Below are positions 36,874-45,655 of a DNA stretch of 64,000 bases, one piece after another (position 1 is the first letter of the stretch; every line of letters starts with the position of its first letter). The notes under the pieces were generated by a model that ran no database searches, was not told where the DNA came from, and saw only the letters and a program-made list of their open reading frames with translations. The DNA comes from Pseudomonas viridiflava (lineage in GTDB: Bacteria; Pseudomonadota; Gammaproteobacteria; Pseudomonadales; Pseudomonadaceae). The stretch spans positions 1 to 64,000 of the forward strand of contig NZ_UUPU01000006.1 of NCBI RefSeq assembly GCF_900591205.1, written 5' to 3'. The position numbers and the translations under genes are program-made.

Positions 36874-38154
36874 TCAGAACGGCGTGGCGCTGTTGCTGTA
36901 CTTCTCCAGATACTTCAAGCGTTGTGACGGCTGAAGATTGGTCAGGGTGATATCCCCGGCATAATGGTTGAGTACCCGATGGTCCATGCGCCGTCGCCAC
37001 AAGTAAGGCACATAGGCCCAGACAATCATGCTCGCGTAGCCATACGGCAGTTGCGGTGATTCATCAAAGTGGCGCAACGACTGATAACTGCGAGTGGGGT
37101 TGGCATGGTGATCGGAATGCCGTTGCAATTGGAACAGAAAGATATTGGTAACAATCCGATTACTGTTCCAGGAGTGCCGAGGCGAGCAACGCTCATAACG
37201 GCCATTGGGCATCTTCTGGCGTTTAAGGCCGTAGTGCTCGACATAGTTAACAACTTCAAGCAACGAGAACCCGTAGATGCCCTGGATAATCAGGAACGGA
37301 ATCACTGCCGCCCCGAGCCAGGCAATCATCGCGCCCCACAACACCACGCTGTACAGCCAGGCACTGAGTACACCATTGCGCCAGTGCCCGGCCGGCAGGC
37401 CGAGTTTGCGCAGGCGTTCGCGCTCCAGGTTCCAGGCCGAGCGCGCACTGAACCATACCGAGCGCGGCAGGAAGGCCCAGAAGCTCTCCCCCAGTCGCGA
37501 GCTGGCCGGGTCTTCCGGCGTAGCGACGCGTACATGATGACCACGGTTGTGTTCGGTGTAGAAGTGCCCGTAGAACGTCGGCGCCAGGGTGACCTTGGCC
37601 AGGAACACTTCCAGCGCGTTGGGTTTATGCCCCAGTTCATGGGCGGTGTTGATCGCAATGCCGGTGGCGGCGCCAGTCGACATGGCCATGCCCAGGTAGG
37701 TAAACCAGCTCGGCTCACCATGCAGTTGGGTGCGTGCGGTGATGTAGCTGGCGGCGTGGGACAGCCAGCTGGACGGCTCCAGATTCGCCGCAGCCTGTAC
37801 CAGGCCACCCTGGATGATCCAGTCGATACCGCCTGCGGCCAGCCAGCCGGTGATCACCACCGAGGCGATCACCAATACCACGCCGGTGTAGACGATCCAG
37901 CGATAGTAGCGTTGGGATTCAAGGTGGCTGACGGCGGATTCAGGCGGGTTGCTCACGTCTTCACCGAGCAAGCCGTCGATCAGCGGGATCAAGCCGAAGA
38001 TCACCAGCACACCGACCCACCACAGTTGCTGGATGCCGGTCGTGATGGCCAAGGCACCGGACAACAAGGGGGTGGCCAACGGCAGGATGCCCAACCACCA
38101 CAGGTGCCGCTTGCCGTCGGCCCATACGCTTGGCGCTGCCAGACTCTGGTTCAT
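36874..38154 (-). CDS. alkB: AlkB, membrane alkane 1-monooxygenase
   Basis: This 426-residue integral membrane non-haem diiron hydroxylase has the full AlkB histidine signature: HELGHK at residues 172-177, EHNRGHH with VRVATPEDPASSRLGE following, the NYVEHYGL motif, and LQRHSDHHANPTRSYQSLRH near the C-terminus. Several hydrophobic segments precede them. The start at 38154 has an excellent GGAGG; a longer frame upstream lacks one. It oxidises medium-to-long n-alkanes to 1-alkanols using electrons from rubredoxin. No alkG or alkT is in this window, so electron donors must be encoded elsewhere. Pra genes follow in the same orientation. Confidence 0.96.
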   Translation of the reverse strand: MNQSLAAPSVWADGKRHLWWLGILPLATPLLSGALAITTGIQQLWWVGVLVIFGLIPLIDGLLGEDVSNPPESAVSHLESQRYYRWIVYTGVVLVIASVVITGWLAAGGIDWIIQGGLVQAAANLEPSSWLSHAASYITARTQLHGEPSWFTYLGMAMSTGAATGIAINTAHELGHKPNALEVFLAKVTLAPTFYGHFYTEHNRGHHVRVATPEDPASSRLGESFWAFLPRSVWFSARSAWNLERERLRKLGLPAGHWRNGVLSAWLYSVVLWGAMIAWLGAAVIPFLIIQGIYGFSLLEVVNYVEHYGLKRQKMPNGRYERCSPRHSWNSNRIVTNIFLFQLQRHSDHHANPTRSYQSLRHFDESPQLPYGYASMIVWAYVPYLWRRRMDHRVLNHYAGDITLTNLQPSQRLKYLEKYSNSATPF

Positions 38155-38459
38155 GGCAGCCTCCGCACGAAACGGGTTGGGAGGGACGCAAAAAACCGGT
38201 TCAGGAAGCGCTGAAGGCTCCAGGCATTCAACCATGCGATAAAAGACGTTTTTTTCATTTTTATTCGCTCTTAGGCATTTCAAAAATCATTTCAAAATAA
38301 ATATTGAAATATTTTTTTAAATAAATAACGCGGAATCGGTAGCTCGTCAACTACTTTTTTGAACCCTTTTGAACGTGACCCGGCAGTCTTTTTTTCAGCC
38401 GTTTGGTCAGGTCTCTAGGGCAAGCATTTGCCAGGCTTGACCGCGCTTTGCAGGCACGA
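38155..38459. promoter_or_regulatory. alkB upstream region with palindromic box
   Basis: No gene lies in these 305 bp. An AT-rich block at 38275-38330 holds the box ATTTCAAAATAAATATTGAA (38289-38308, TTCAA-N8-TTGAA), shared with the fadE-like promoter. A separate inverted repeat GGCAA-GCAT-TTGCC lies at 38419-38432, about 30 nt after the hydrolase stop. The sequence AAAATCATTT followed by AAAATAA also recurs upstream of the flavin monooxygenase gene (39631-39650). Confidence 0.5.
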
Positions 38460-39458
38460 TTATTGGCTCGCCAGGGCAAACGGCGGGCGTAGCACCGTGG
38501 CGGTTTCCGGCGGCCGCACCCGCTTGGCCAGGTGCTGCACGGCCTCGACCACCCGCGCCGAGGCAGTAATCGGCAACATATGGCCACGCCCCTCCACCAG
38601 CTGCAGCTTCAGGCCCGGCACCTTGTCGGCCAGGGCCTGGCCGTGTGTGCGAAAGTCCAGCACTTTGTCCTGCGCGCCATAGATCAGGCCGATGGGCAGG
38701 GTCAGTTGCGGGTAGCGCTTGACCATGTCCGGCAGGTGATCGTTAACCAGGGCAATCTCGCTGGACGCGGCGTAGAAGTTGTCCGGGCGCATGCCCAGCA
38801 AACCGCCGCCACGGGTGGCGAAATCCTCCGGGGCCGGGTCCGGCGCGAACACGCCCTTGACCACTGCACGCCGCGTCAGCAGGCCCATGGGCATGGTCAG
38901 GGTGTGGGCCACCCAGCGGCGCAGCCAGGCCGGTCGCACCGCCAGCGACCAGAACACCAGAGGCAAGGTGGGTTGCGGATGGGTCAGCGGCGCCACCAGG
39001 ATCAGGCCCGACACCGCCTCGGGATGGTCGAGGGCCAGCGCCAGGGCAATCGCCCCGCCGAGGGAGTGCCCCAGCACCAGCGGTTTCTCCAGGCCCAGTG
39101 TGTTGATAAACGCCGCCACTTGCCGTGCCTGACCCGGCAAGTGCGCAGCGGTGCCGGCATGCCGGGTGGAATACCCCGACCCAGGACGATCGAGGGTGAT
39201 CACGCGAAAATGCTCACGCAACCGGCCAGACAAGGCGTAGGTCAGGTTGCGACTGCTGCCCATCAGCCCGTGGATCATCACCAACGGTGGGCCCTTGCCC
39301 TCATCTACATAATGAAAGCGCTCGCCGTTGACCTCGACAAAGCGCCCGTTGATCGGAACGGTGGCTTCAATGCGCCGCGTCATCCAGCGGCTGAACCCCC
39401 ACAGCATGGCGCTGACGCCGACAAACACAGCCGCAGCAATAACCCATTCAACAGCCAT
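38460..39458 (-). CDS. Membrane-anchored alpha/beta hydrolase
   Basis: This protein has about 332 residues from the ATG at 39458 (AGAGGA upstream). An N-terminal membrane anchor (VIAAAVFVGVSAMLWGF) precedes the alpha/beta hydrolase fold: oxyanion-hole motif VMIHGLMGSS, nucleophile elbow GHSLGG, and a late catalytic His in EGRGHMLPI. It is probably an esterase. Its placement next to a Baeyer-Villiger-type monooxygenase, transcribed divergently from about 39.6 kb, suggests hydrolysis of the ester product. It is upstream of alkB in the same orientation but has 305 nt between, so may be a separate transcript. Confidence 0.85.
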   Translation of the reverse strand: MAVEWVIAAAVFVGVSAMLWGFSRWMTRRIEATVPINGRFVEVNGERFHYVDEGKGPPLVMIHGLMGSSRNLTYALSGRLREHFRVITLDRPGSGYSTRHAGTAAHLPGQARQVAAFINTLGLEKPLVLGHSLGGAIALALALDHPEAVSGLILVAPLTHPQPTLPLVFWSLAVRPAWLRRWVAHTLTMPMGLLTRRAVVKGVFAPDPAPEDFATRGGGLLGMRPDNFYAASSEIALVNDHLPDMVKRYPQLTLPIGLIYGAQDKVLDFRTHGQALADKVPGLKLQLVEGRGHMLPITASARVVEAVQHLAKRVRPPETATVLRPPFALASQ

Positions 39459-39721
39459 AGCTCGGTCCTCTGCTTCCCTGCTGCTGGCGGCCTGACCGGG
39501 ATTGATCATGGCCTCAGCACATCATCCGACCCTGGACCTGACCTTCACATAAACGGTGTTCGTCCCTCGGACGAGTCACACATGAAGGCGCAGGGGCTAG
39601 CGTAGGCGATATTTTCAGGTAGATTATTTAAAATCATTTTTAAAATAATTAATTCAATTTTCCTTTGCAATGGTGTTCTATCTAAAAGACACAACAAAAA
39701 CAGGAGCACGGGAATCTGCCT

Positions 39722-41260
39722 ATGAATGCCCACAGTGATTCAATCGACATCGCCATCATCGGCTCAGGCTTCGCCGGCCTGTGCATGGCCATCAAGCTCA
39801 AGGAAGCCGGGTTCAGCGACTTCTTTATCGCCGAACAGGCCGACACCCTTGGCGGCACCTGGCGGGACAACCACTACCCCGGTTGCGCCTGCGATGTGCA
39901 GTCGCATGTGTATTCGTTTTCCTTCGCGCCCAACCCCAACTGGACGCGCCAGTTCGCGCCGCAAGCGGAGATCCGCGCCTACCTGGAGCAATGCGCTGCG
40001 CGCTATGGGCTGGCGCCCTACCTGCGGTTCGGCATGGGCCTTGAACGTGCGGTGTTCGATGAGCAGCAGCAACGCTGGCAGCTGAGCTTCAGCGATGGCC
40101 GTCAGGTCAGTGCGCGGGTGCTGGTATCGGGCATGGGCGGCCTGTCGCGCCCGGCGCTGCCGGATATTGCGGGGTTGGACAGCTTCAAGGGCAAGCGCTT
40201 CCACTCCCAGCAGTGGGACCACGACTACTCCCTGAAGGGCAAGCGCGTGGCGGTGATCGGCACCGGGGCCAGCGCGATTCAGTTTGTGCCGCAGATTGCG
40301 CCGCAGGTGGCCCACCTGGATCTGTTCCAGCGCACCCCGCCGTGGATCATGCCCAAGCCGGACCGTGCGATTTCACCCATTGAGCGCTGGTTGTTCAAGC
40401 ACCTGCCGTTCACTCAACGCGTGGTGCGCGGCGCGTTCTACTGGGCGCTGGAAGGCCGCGTGGTGGGTTTTGCGCTGCACCCAAGGCTGATGAAAATGGT
40501 ACAGAAAATCGCCCTGCGCCACCTGCACAAACAAGTCGCCCGCCCTTCCCTGCGCAAAACCCTGACACCGGACTACACCATCGGCTGCAAGCGCGTGCTG
40601 ATTTCCAATGACTACTACCCGGCGCTGTCGCGCAGCAATGTCGAGGTGGTGACCCACCCTGTGGCGCGCATCGAAGCCGACGGCGTGATCACTGCCGACG
40701 GCATCAAGCACCCGGCCGACTGCCTGATTTTCGGCACCGGCTTTCAGGCCACCGATCCGCTGCCGCGCAACTGCATCATCGGCCGCAACGGCGTGGACCT
40801 GATGGACACCTGGCACGACGGCGCGCATGCCTACAAGGGCACGACGGTGCCGGGCTATCCCAACCTGTTCCTGATCATCGGGCCCAACACCGGCCTGGGG
40901 CACAACTCGATGATCCTGATGATCGAGGCCCAGGTCACCTACATCCTCGATGCGCTGCGGCAAATGCAGCGGCACCGCATCGCCAGCGTCGACGTCAAAC
41001 CGGCGGTGGAAAGCGCCTACAACCAGCAACTGCAAGACCAACTCAAACGCACCATCTGGAATACCGGTGGCTGCCAAAGCTGGTATCTCGACCCCCGCAC
41101 CGGCAAGAACACCACGCTTTGGCCCGGCTCTACCTGGCGTTTCAAGCACCTGACCCGGCAATTCGCGCTCAAGGATTACGCGGCCAGTCTGTTGCCGCTC
41201 GATGCGCCTGCCCGGCCGGCCCTGGCGCCCCATTCCACTGTAGAAGGGAGCCTGTCATGA
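39722..41260 (+). CDS. Flavin monooxygenase with Baeyer-Villiger fingerprint
   Basis: This 512-residue FAD- and NADPH-dependent monooxygenase has two Rossmann motifs, GSGFAG near residues 14-19 and GTGASA near residues 180-185, and between them the fingerprint FxGxxxHxxxWD (FKGKRFHSQQWD starting at residue 155) that defines type I Baeyer-Villiger enzymes. It should convert ketones to esters or lactones. AGGAG is near 39703. It heads a three-gene operon in which the SDR overlaps by ATGA at 41257. Its promoter faces that of the hydrolase in an AT-rich interval containing a near-palindrome at 39626-39652 resembling the alkB upstream block. Confidence 0.9.
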   Translation: MNAHSDSIDIAIIGSGFAGLCMAIKLKEAGFSDFFIAEQADTLGGTWRDNHYPGCACDVQSHVYSFSFAPNPNWTRQFAPQAEIRAYLEQCAARYGLAPYLRFGMGLERAVFDEQQQRWQLSFSDGRQVSARVLVSGMGGLSRPALPDIAGLDSFKGKRFHSQQWDHDYSLKGKRVAVIGTGASAIQFVPQIAPQVAHLDLFQRTPPWIMPKPDRAISPIERWLFKHLPFTQRVVRGAFYWALEGRVVGFALHPRLMKMVQKIALRHLHKQVARPSLRKTLTPDYTIGCKRVLISNDYYPALSRSNVEVVTHPVARIEADGVITADGIKHPADCLIFGTGFQATDPLPRNCIIGRNGVDLMDTWHDGAHAYKGTTVPGYPNLFLIIGPNTGLGHNSMILMIEAQVTYILDALRQMQRHRIASVDVKPAVESAYNQQLQDQLKRTIWNTGGCQSWYLDPRTGKNTTLWPGSTWRFKHLTRQFALKDYAASLLPLDAPARPALAPHSTVEGSLS

Positions 41261-42147
41261 AGTCATTCAACGGCCGCGTGGCGGCCATCACCGGCGCGGC
41301 GTCCGGCATGGGCCGCGCCTTGGCCCTGGCCCTGGCGCGGGAAGGTTGCCACCTGGCGTTGGCGGACAAAAACAGCCAGGGGCTGGAACAGACCCAGGCG
41401 TTGATCACCGCTTCAACCCTGTCGCCCATCAAGATCACCACCCAAATACTGGATGTGTCCGACCGCCAGGCCATGATCGACTGGGCCGCCCGCTGCGTGG
41501 CCGAGCACGGCCAAGTCAACCTGGTGTTCAACAATGCCGGGGTTGCCCTGTCGAGCACTGTAGAAGGCGTGGACTACGCCGACCTGGAATGGATTGTCGG
41601 GATCAATTTCTGGGGCGTGGTCCATGGCACCAAAGCGTTCCTGCCATACCTCAAGGCCAGCGGCGACGGGCATGTGATCAACACCTCCAGCGTCTTCGGC
41701 CTGTTTGCCCAGCCCGGCATGAGCGGCTACAACGCCACCAAGTTTGCCGTGCGCGGCTTTACCGAAGCCTTGCGCCAGGAACTCGACCTGCAACGCTGCG
41801 GGGTCTCGGCCACGTGCGTGCATCCGGGAGGCATTCGTACCGATATCTGCCGCAGTAGTCGGATCGACGCGAACATGACCGGTTTTCTGATTCACAGTGA
41901 ACAGCAGGCCCGCGCCGACTTCGAAAAGCTGTTCATCACCGATGCCGACCAGGCCGCCAAGGTGATCCTGCACGGCGTACGCAAAAACAAGCGCCGCGTG
42001 CTGATCGGCCGCGACGCGTATTGCCTCGACCTGCTCGCCCGTTGCCTGCCGGCGGCCTACCAGGCGCTGGTGGTGTTTGCCAGCAAACGCATGGCGCCCA
42101 AACCGCGCACGCCGGTGTTTGAAACCAACGACGAGCCCCGCCTCTGA
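41257..42147 (+). CDS. Short-chain dehydrogenase/reductase
   Basis: This classical SDR has about 296 residues from the ATG overlapping the monooxygenase stop. It has GAASGMGRALALALAREG as cofactor site, NNAGVALSS, the catalytic Ser in INTSSVFG, and YNATKFAVRGF. A C-terminal extension (residues about 245-296) after the core is typical of SDRs accompanying flavin monooxygenases. A secondary alcohol dehydrogenase role that supplies the ketone to the Baeyer-Villiger enzyme is inferred from context only. It is followed 15 nt later by the PF10118 gene. Confidence 0.9.
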   Translation: MKSFNGRVAAITGAASGMGRALALALAREGCHLALADKNSQGLEQTQALITASTLSPIKITTQILDVSDRQAMIDWAARCVAEHGQVNLVFNNAGVALSSTVEGVDYADLEWIVGINFWGVVHGTKAFLPYLKASGDGHVINTSSVFGLFAQPGMSGYNATKFAVRGFTEALRQELDLQRCGVSATCVHPGGIRTDICRSSRIDANMTGFLIHSEQQARADFEKLFITDADQAAKVILHGVRKNKRRVLIGRDAYCLDLLARCLPAAYQALVVFASKRMAPKPRTPVFETNDEPRL

Positions 42148-42162
42148 ACAGGAGCACGCAGC

Positions 42163-42996
42163 ATGTTGCCGATCCGCCGCGATATTCATTTCGACCTGCC
42201 CGCCGAGCGCATCAAGAACTGGCACGAACAGGGGCCGTTCATCACGCATTTTTTCAATGCACTGTCGCTGCTATTCCCCCAGGGCGAGCTGTTTTTCATG
42301 GACAGCGTGCGCCACTACCGCCAGCGCATCGACGACCCGGAACTGAAAAAACAGGTCCAGGGGTTTATCGGCCAGGAGGCCATGCACAGCCGTGAACATG
42401 TGGCCTACAACGACCTGTTGCAAGCCGCCGGGCTGCCGGCGCACACCCTTGATCGCCGGCTGAAATTCATCCTCGACCTGCAAAAAAAACACTTCGCGCC
42501 ATCTTTCAACCTGGCGATCACGATTGCCCTTGAGCACTACACGGCGATGCTCGCGGAAATCCTGCTGAGCGACCCGTCGCGTTTCGGCGATTCGCTCAAG
42601 GGCTACCAGCAGATGTGGTACTGGCACGCCCTCGAAGAAACCGAGCACAAGGCGGTCGCCTTCGATGTATGGAACAGCGTGATCAAGCCCGGGCCCAAAC
42701 GCTACCTGCTGCGCACCGGCACCATGCTCACCACCACGGTGTTCTTCTGGGGGGTGGTGCTGGACTTTCACCTGCGCCTGCTGATTGCCGACCGCAAGAG
42801 CGGTGGGCACTTGAAGGGCTTCTGGCGCATGCTGAAATTTCTGTATGGGCCCAAAGGCGTTTTCCCACGGATGCTGGTGCCCTGGCTGCACTACTTCAAA
42901 CCCGGCTTCCACCCCTGGGACCACGACAACCGTGCGCGCCTGGCGCAGCTGGACGGCCTGATCGACGACATCGAGCAAACCCGGCGCAGCTATTAA
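42163..42996 (+). CDS. PF10118-type metal-dependent hydrolase
   Basis: This 277-residue protein belongs to the predicted metal-dependent hydrolase family PF10118. Conserved acidic and His residues occur in GQEAMHSREH, ALEHYTAMLAE and WHALEETEHKAVAFD, a pattern of a diiron-like four-helix bundle. An FFPQGELFFMDS-type segment lies near the N-terminus. The biochemical reaction is not known. AGGAG lies upstream at about 42150. It ends the monooxygenase operon and its TAA shares bases with the stop of the convergent EAL gene (TTAA at 42993-42996). Confidence 0.85.
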   Translation: MLPIRRDIHFDLPAERIKNWHEQGPFITHFFNALSLLFPQGELFFMDSVRHYRQRIDDPELKKQVQGFIGQEAMHSREHVAYNDLLQAAGLPAHTLDRRLKFILDLQKKHFAPSFNLAITIALEHYTAMLAEILLSDPSRFGDSLKGYQQMWYWHALEETEHKAVAFDVWNSVIKPGPKRYLLRTGTMLTTTVFFWGVVLDFHLRLLIADRKSGGHLKGFWRMLKFLYGPKGVFPRMLVPWLHYFKPGFHPWDHDNRARLAQLDGLIDDIEQTRRSY

Positions 42997-45068
42997 GCCT
43001 GCGCCATGGCCGCACGCTCACGCACAAAGTCTTGCAACTGATCCCCCGGCAGCGCCTTGCTGAAATACCAGCCCTGGATAATCAACTCGGCGCCGGTGTT
43101 CAGGAAGGCCAACTGCTCGGCGGTCTCGACCCCCTCCACCACCACGCCCAGGTTCAGCGCCTCGCAAAAGCGCAGGATGCCGGTCATCACCTGCGCCCCT
43201 TTGGGGTCATGCTGGGCCACCACAAAACTGCGGTCGATCTTGATAAAGTCCACCGGGAACTGGTGCAGGTAACTCAAGGCCGAGAACCCGGTGCCAAAGT
43301 CATCTATATACACCTTGGCGCCGATGGCCTGCAGCTTCTCGATGATCCGGCGCGTGGCCTGGCTGTCGCTCACCAACGCGTCTTCAGTGATTTCCACCGA
43401 CACCTGCCCATGGGCCTGGGCCAGGATCTCCACCAGGCGCTCGCCATAGGCGGCGTCGGTCAGGGTGGCGCTGGAAATATTGATCGTCATCGGCAAGGCG
43501 AAGCCGAGTTTCTGCCACTTCTGGTATTGGCGCACCGCCTGGGACGCCACCCACACATCCACATCCGGCATCAACCGCGCCTGGGCCAGCCATTGCAAAA
43601 ACTCCCATGGCGAATGCACCGTGCCCTGCCCATCACGGGCGCGCATCAGCGCTTCGCAACCGGTGCACAACCCGGTGCGGGTGGAGACCTGCGGCTGGAA
43701 TTCGAGGTAAAACTCATAGTCGCTGATCTGCTGGATGCGGCTCAACTCGGTGGCCTGGCGCGCCTGAGTCTTGTGGGACGCCAGCACCGGGTCGAGCTCG
43801 CGCAGCCGGCCTTTTTCTTCGAGGCCACGGAACGTCATGTCCAGGGACTTGAGGTAAACCGTGCCGCCTTCGGTGGCCTGGCGATGGATCGCCCGCACAT
43901 AAGGCGCATACACCACAGTACCCAAGCCCAATAACGCCAGTTGCAGCGCGACGGCGGCGAGGTCGCCGTGGGTGCTCAGGTAGGCATTGAGCAACACCGG
44001 GGAGGTAAACGGAACGCTGGCCACCGCTGGCGACACCCAGCCCATCTGCACCACCATCAGCGCGAGCATGGCGTTAATCGCCGGCACCAGCAAAAACGGG
44101 ATGAACAAGCGCGGGTTCAGGATGATCGGCAAGCCGAACAACAGCACTTCGCTGACGTTGAACAGCGACAGCGGCAAACTCGCTATCGCCAGCAGGCGCA
44201 TGGATTGGCTCCTGGAAAACAACAGGATCGCCAACAACAGGCACAACGCGCCCCCCGAACCGCCAATAAACGCAAAGCTGCCTAACAAGCCGCTGTTCAA
44301 CATGTATTTGATCGGCTCGCCCGCCGCCAACGCGGCGCTGTTGAGCACCACCGCCTGGTCCAGCACATCGAACAGCGGCTGCATGGCATACACGCCGTGA
44401 ATCCCGAAGAACCACAACAGTGAATTCATCAGGGTTACAAACAGACCACTGCCGTAGGGCGACTCCAGCGCGTCCAGTACCTGCGGCCCCTGCAACTGCG
44501 CCACGTAGGGCACCTGCAACAGCAACGACAACACCGCCACCAGCGCCAGTGCGGTGATGATCCCGGGCAGCACCATATTGATCGTGCCCCTGAGGTTGTG
44601 CCCCACCAGTTCCTCGTTGACCAGTCGGGTCCACCGGTAGCGGTGCAGCCAGGCAATCGCCGGCACATTGAGCAACGGCGAGGCGATGGCGATAAACAGC
44701 ACGAACGTCGCCGAAGCACGCGGGTATTCACGCAAGATAAACGTCGCCACTACCACATGGGCGAGGCACAGGAACGCCACCGGCAATTGCGGCAGCCGAT
44801 GCTGGATCGCCAGCATATAACCGATGGACGCGGCCACCAGCAGCGGAATCACCGAGCTGATCTGGTTGTGCAGCCCGGCCAGGAAGGTCACCACCTGAGG
44901 GTCGAAACCCAGCACCCGGGCGGACTCGGACAAGATCAGAAACCCGGCCGATACCAGCAGGCACGGCAGAATCCACAGCAACCCTTCACGAATGGCGCGC
45001 AGCGATTCGGTGCTGGCCAGGGCGGCCAGACGTTGGGTAAAGAAAAGTTTGAACAGCGTTTGCGCCAT
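42993..45068 (-). CDS. EIIC-like membrane domain fused to EAL phosphodiesterase
   Basis: This protein has about 691 residues from the ATG at 45068 (AGGGA upstream). Residues about 20-415 form around ten membrane helices resembling PTS EIIC transporters of the lactose/cellobiose type (REGLLWILPCLLVSAGFLI). A C-terminal EAL domain (about 445-685) follows. Catalytic residues are present: EALMR, TINIS, EITED, DDFGTGFSALSYL, FIKIDRSF, VEGVE and QGWYFSKAL, so c-di-GMP hydrolysis is likely. No EIIA or EIIB domain with a phosphorylatable Cys or His is visible. The membrane part probably senses a sugar or similar ligand to set c-di-GMP levels. Confidence 0.88.
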   Translation of the reverse strand: MAQTLFKLFFTQRLAALASTESLRAIREGLLWILPCLLVSAGFLILSESARVLGFDPQVVTFLAGLHNQISSVIPLLVAASIGYMLAIQHRLPQLPVAFLCLAHVVVATFILREYPRASATFVLFIAIASPLLNVPAIAWLHRYRWTRLVNEELVGHNLRGTINMVLPGIITALALVAVLSLLLQVPYVAQLQGPQVLDALESPYGSGLFVTLMNSLLWFFGIHGVYAMQPLFDVLDQAVVLNSAALAAGEPIKYMLNSGLLGSFAFIGGSGGALCLLLAILLFSRSQSMRLLAIASLPLSLFNVSEVLLFGLPIILNPRLFIPFLLVPAINAMLALMVVQMGWVSPAVASVPFTSPVLLNAYLSTHGDLAAVALQLALLGLGTVVYAPYVRAIHRQATEGGTVYLKSLDMTFRGLEEKGRLRELDPVLASHKTQARQATELSRIQQISDYEFYLEFQPQVSTRTGLCTGCEALMRARDGQGTVHSPWEFLQWLAQARLMPDVDVWVASQAVRQYQKWQKLGFALPMTINISSATLTDAAYGERLVEILAQAHGQVSVEITEDALVSDSQATRRIIEKLQAIGAKVYIDDFGTGFSALSYLHQFPVDFIKIDRSFVVAQHDPKGAQVMTGILRFCEALNLGVVVEGVETAEQLAFLNTGAELIIQGWYFSKALPGDQLQDFVRERAAMAQA

Positions 45069-45328
45069 GACCGTCCCTCTGCCCATCGCACCCTGCCCGT
45101 GGTTGGCAGGCCCGAAAACCCTGGGTAACGCTACACGTCCTGATACCGGGAGCGAAAGACTTTTGCCGCAACATCTGCAAGATTGCGCGCTAATCGCGAC
45201 CGTTCAAGCTTGTCGACTACGGTAAGTTAGACCATCCTTTGCAGGACCCGTCTCGAACGAACTCGAGCCCAGACCTTGCTCCGTGTGTGTTACACGGCAT
45301 CAAGGGGCCTGCCCCCAGGAGTAAACCT

Positions 45329-45655
45329 TTGTCACCACCCGGCGATAACCACCAGCGCGCTCTGGACAGATTCTTGAACGAACACCCCGAGGTCGCCACC
45401 GAACTGGACACCCTCAACCCGCTCGCCGCCCAAGCCAAGGGCGAAACCCTGGCGCAATACCGCGCCGAACGGCTGCATGAAGCCTTCGAAGCCGAAGCCG
45501 AACGCCAGGGCCTGTTTGCCTGGGAGTTGACGCTCAAGCTGACCACCGATTGCCCTGAAGCCTTTGAAGCCCAGCGCCTTGAAGTGCACAAGGAAGTGGC
45601 GCAGATGGCGGGGTTGAGTTGGGCTGAGTATTGCGAACTGCATGGGTTGGCCTAG
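45329..45655 (+). CDS. DUF6388-type small protein
   Basis: This protein has about 108 residues from a TTG at 45329, chosen because AGGAG (45317-45321) lies seven bases upstream. A longer frame from 45239 adds a proline-rich stretch unlike the family. The product is an acidic helical protein (ALDRFLNEHPEVATELD, AQYRAERLHEAFEAEAE) with no signal peptide, similar to DUF6388 proteins of pseudomonads. Function is unknown. Its TAG shares the palindrome CTAG (45652-45655) with the stop of the convergent T6SS kinase gene, so the two transcripts must overlap. Confidence 0.75.
   Translation: MSPPGDNHQRALDRFLNEHPEVATELDTLNPLAAQAKGETLAQYRAERLHEAFEAEAERQGLFAWELTLKLTTDCPEAFEAQRLEVHKEVAQMAGLSWAEYCELHGLA

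Noticed and set aside
38419-38434. Sigma-54 promoter-like TGGCA...TTGCC upstream of alkB
   Set aside because: The spacing between the GG and GC elements is nine bases, not ten. The sequence is better explained as the inverted repeat GGCAA-GCAT-TTGCC shortly after the hydrolase stop.
45239-45328. N-terminal extension of the DUF6388-type gene
   Set aside because: The extra 30 codons are proline-rich and lack a ribosome binding site, while the TTG at 45329 has AGGAG at ideal spacing.
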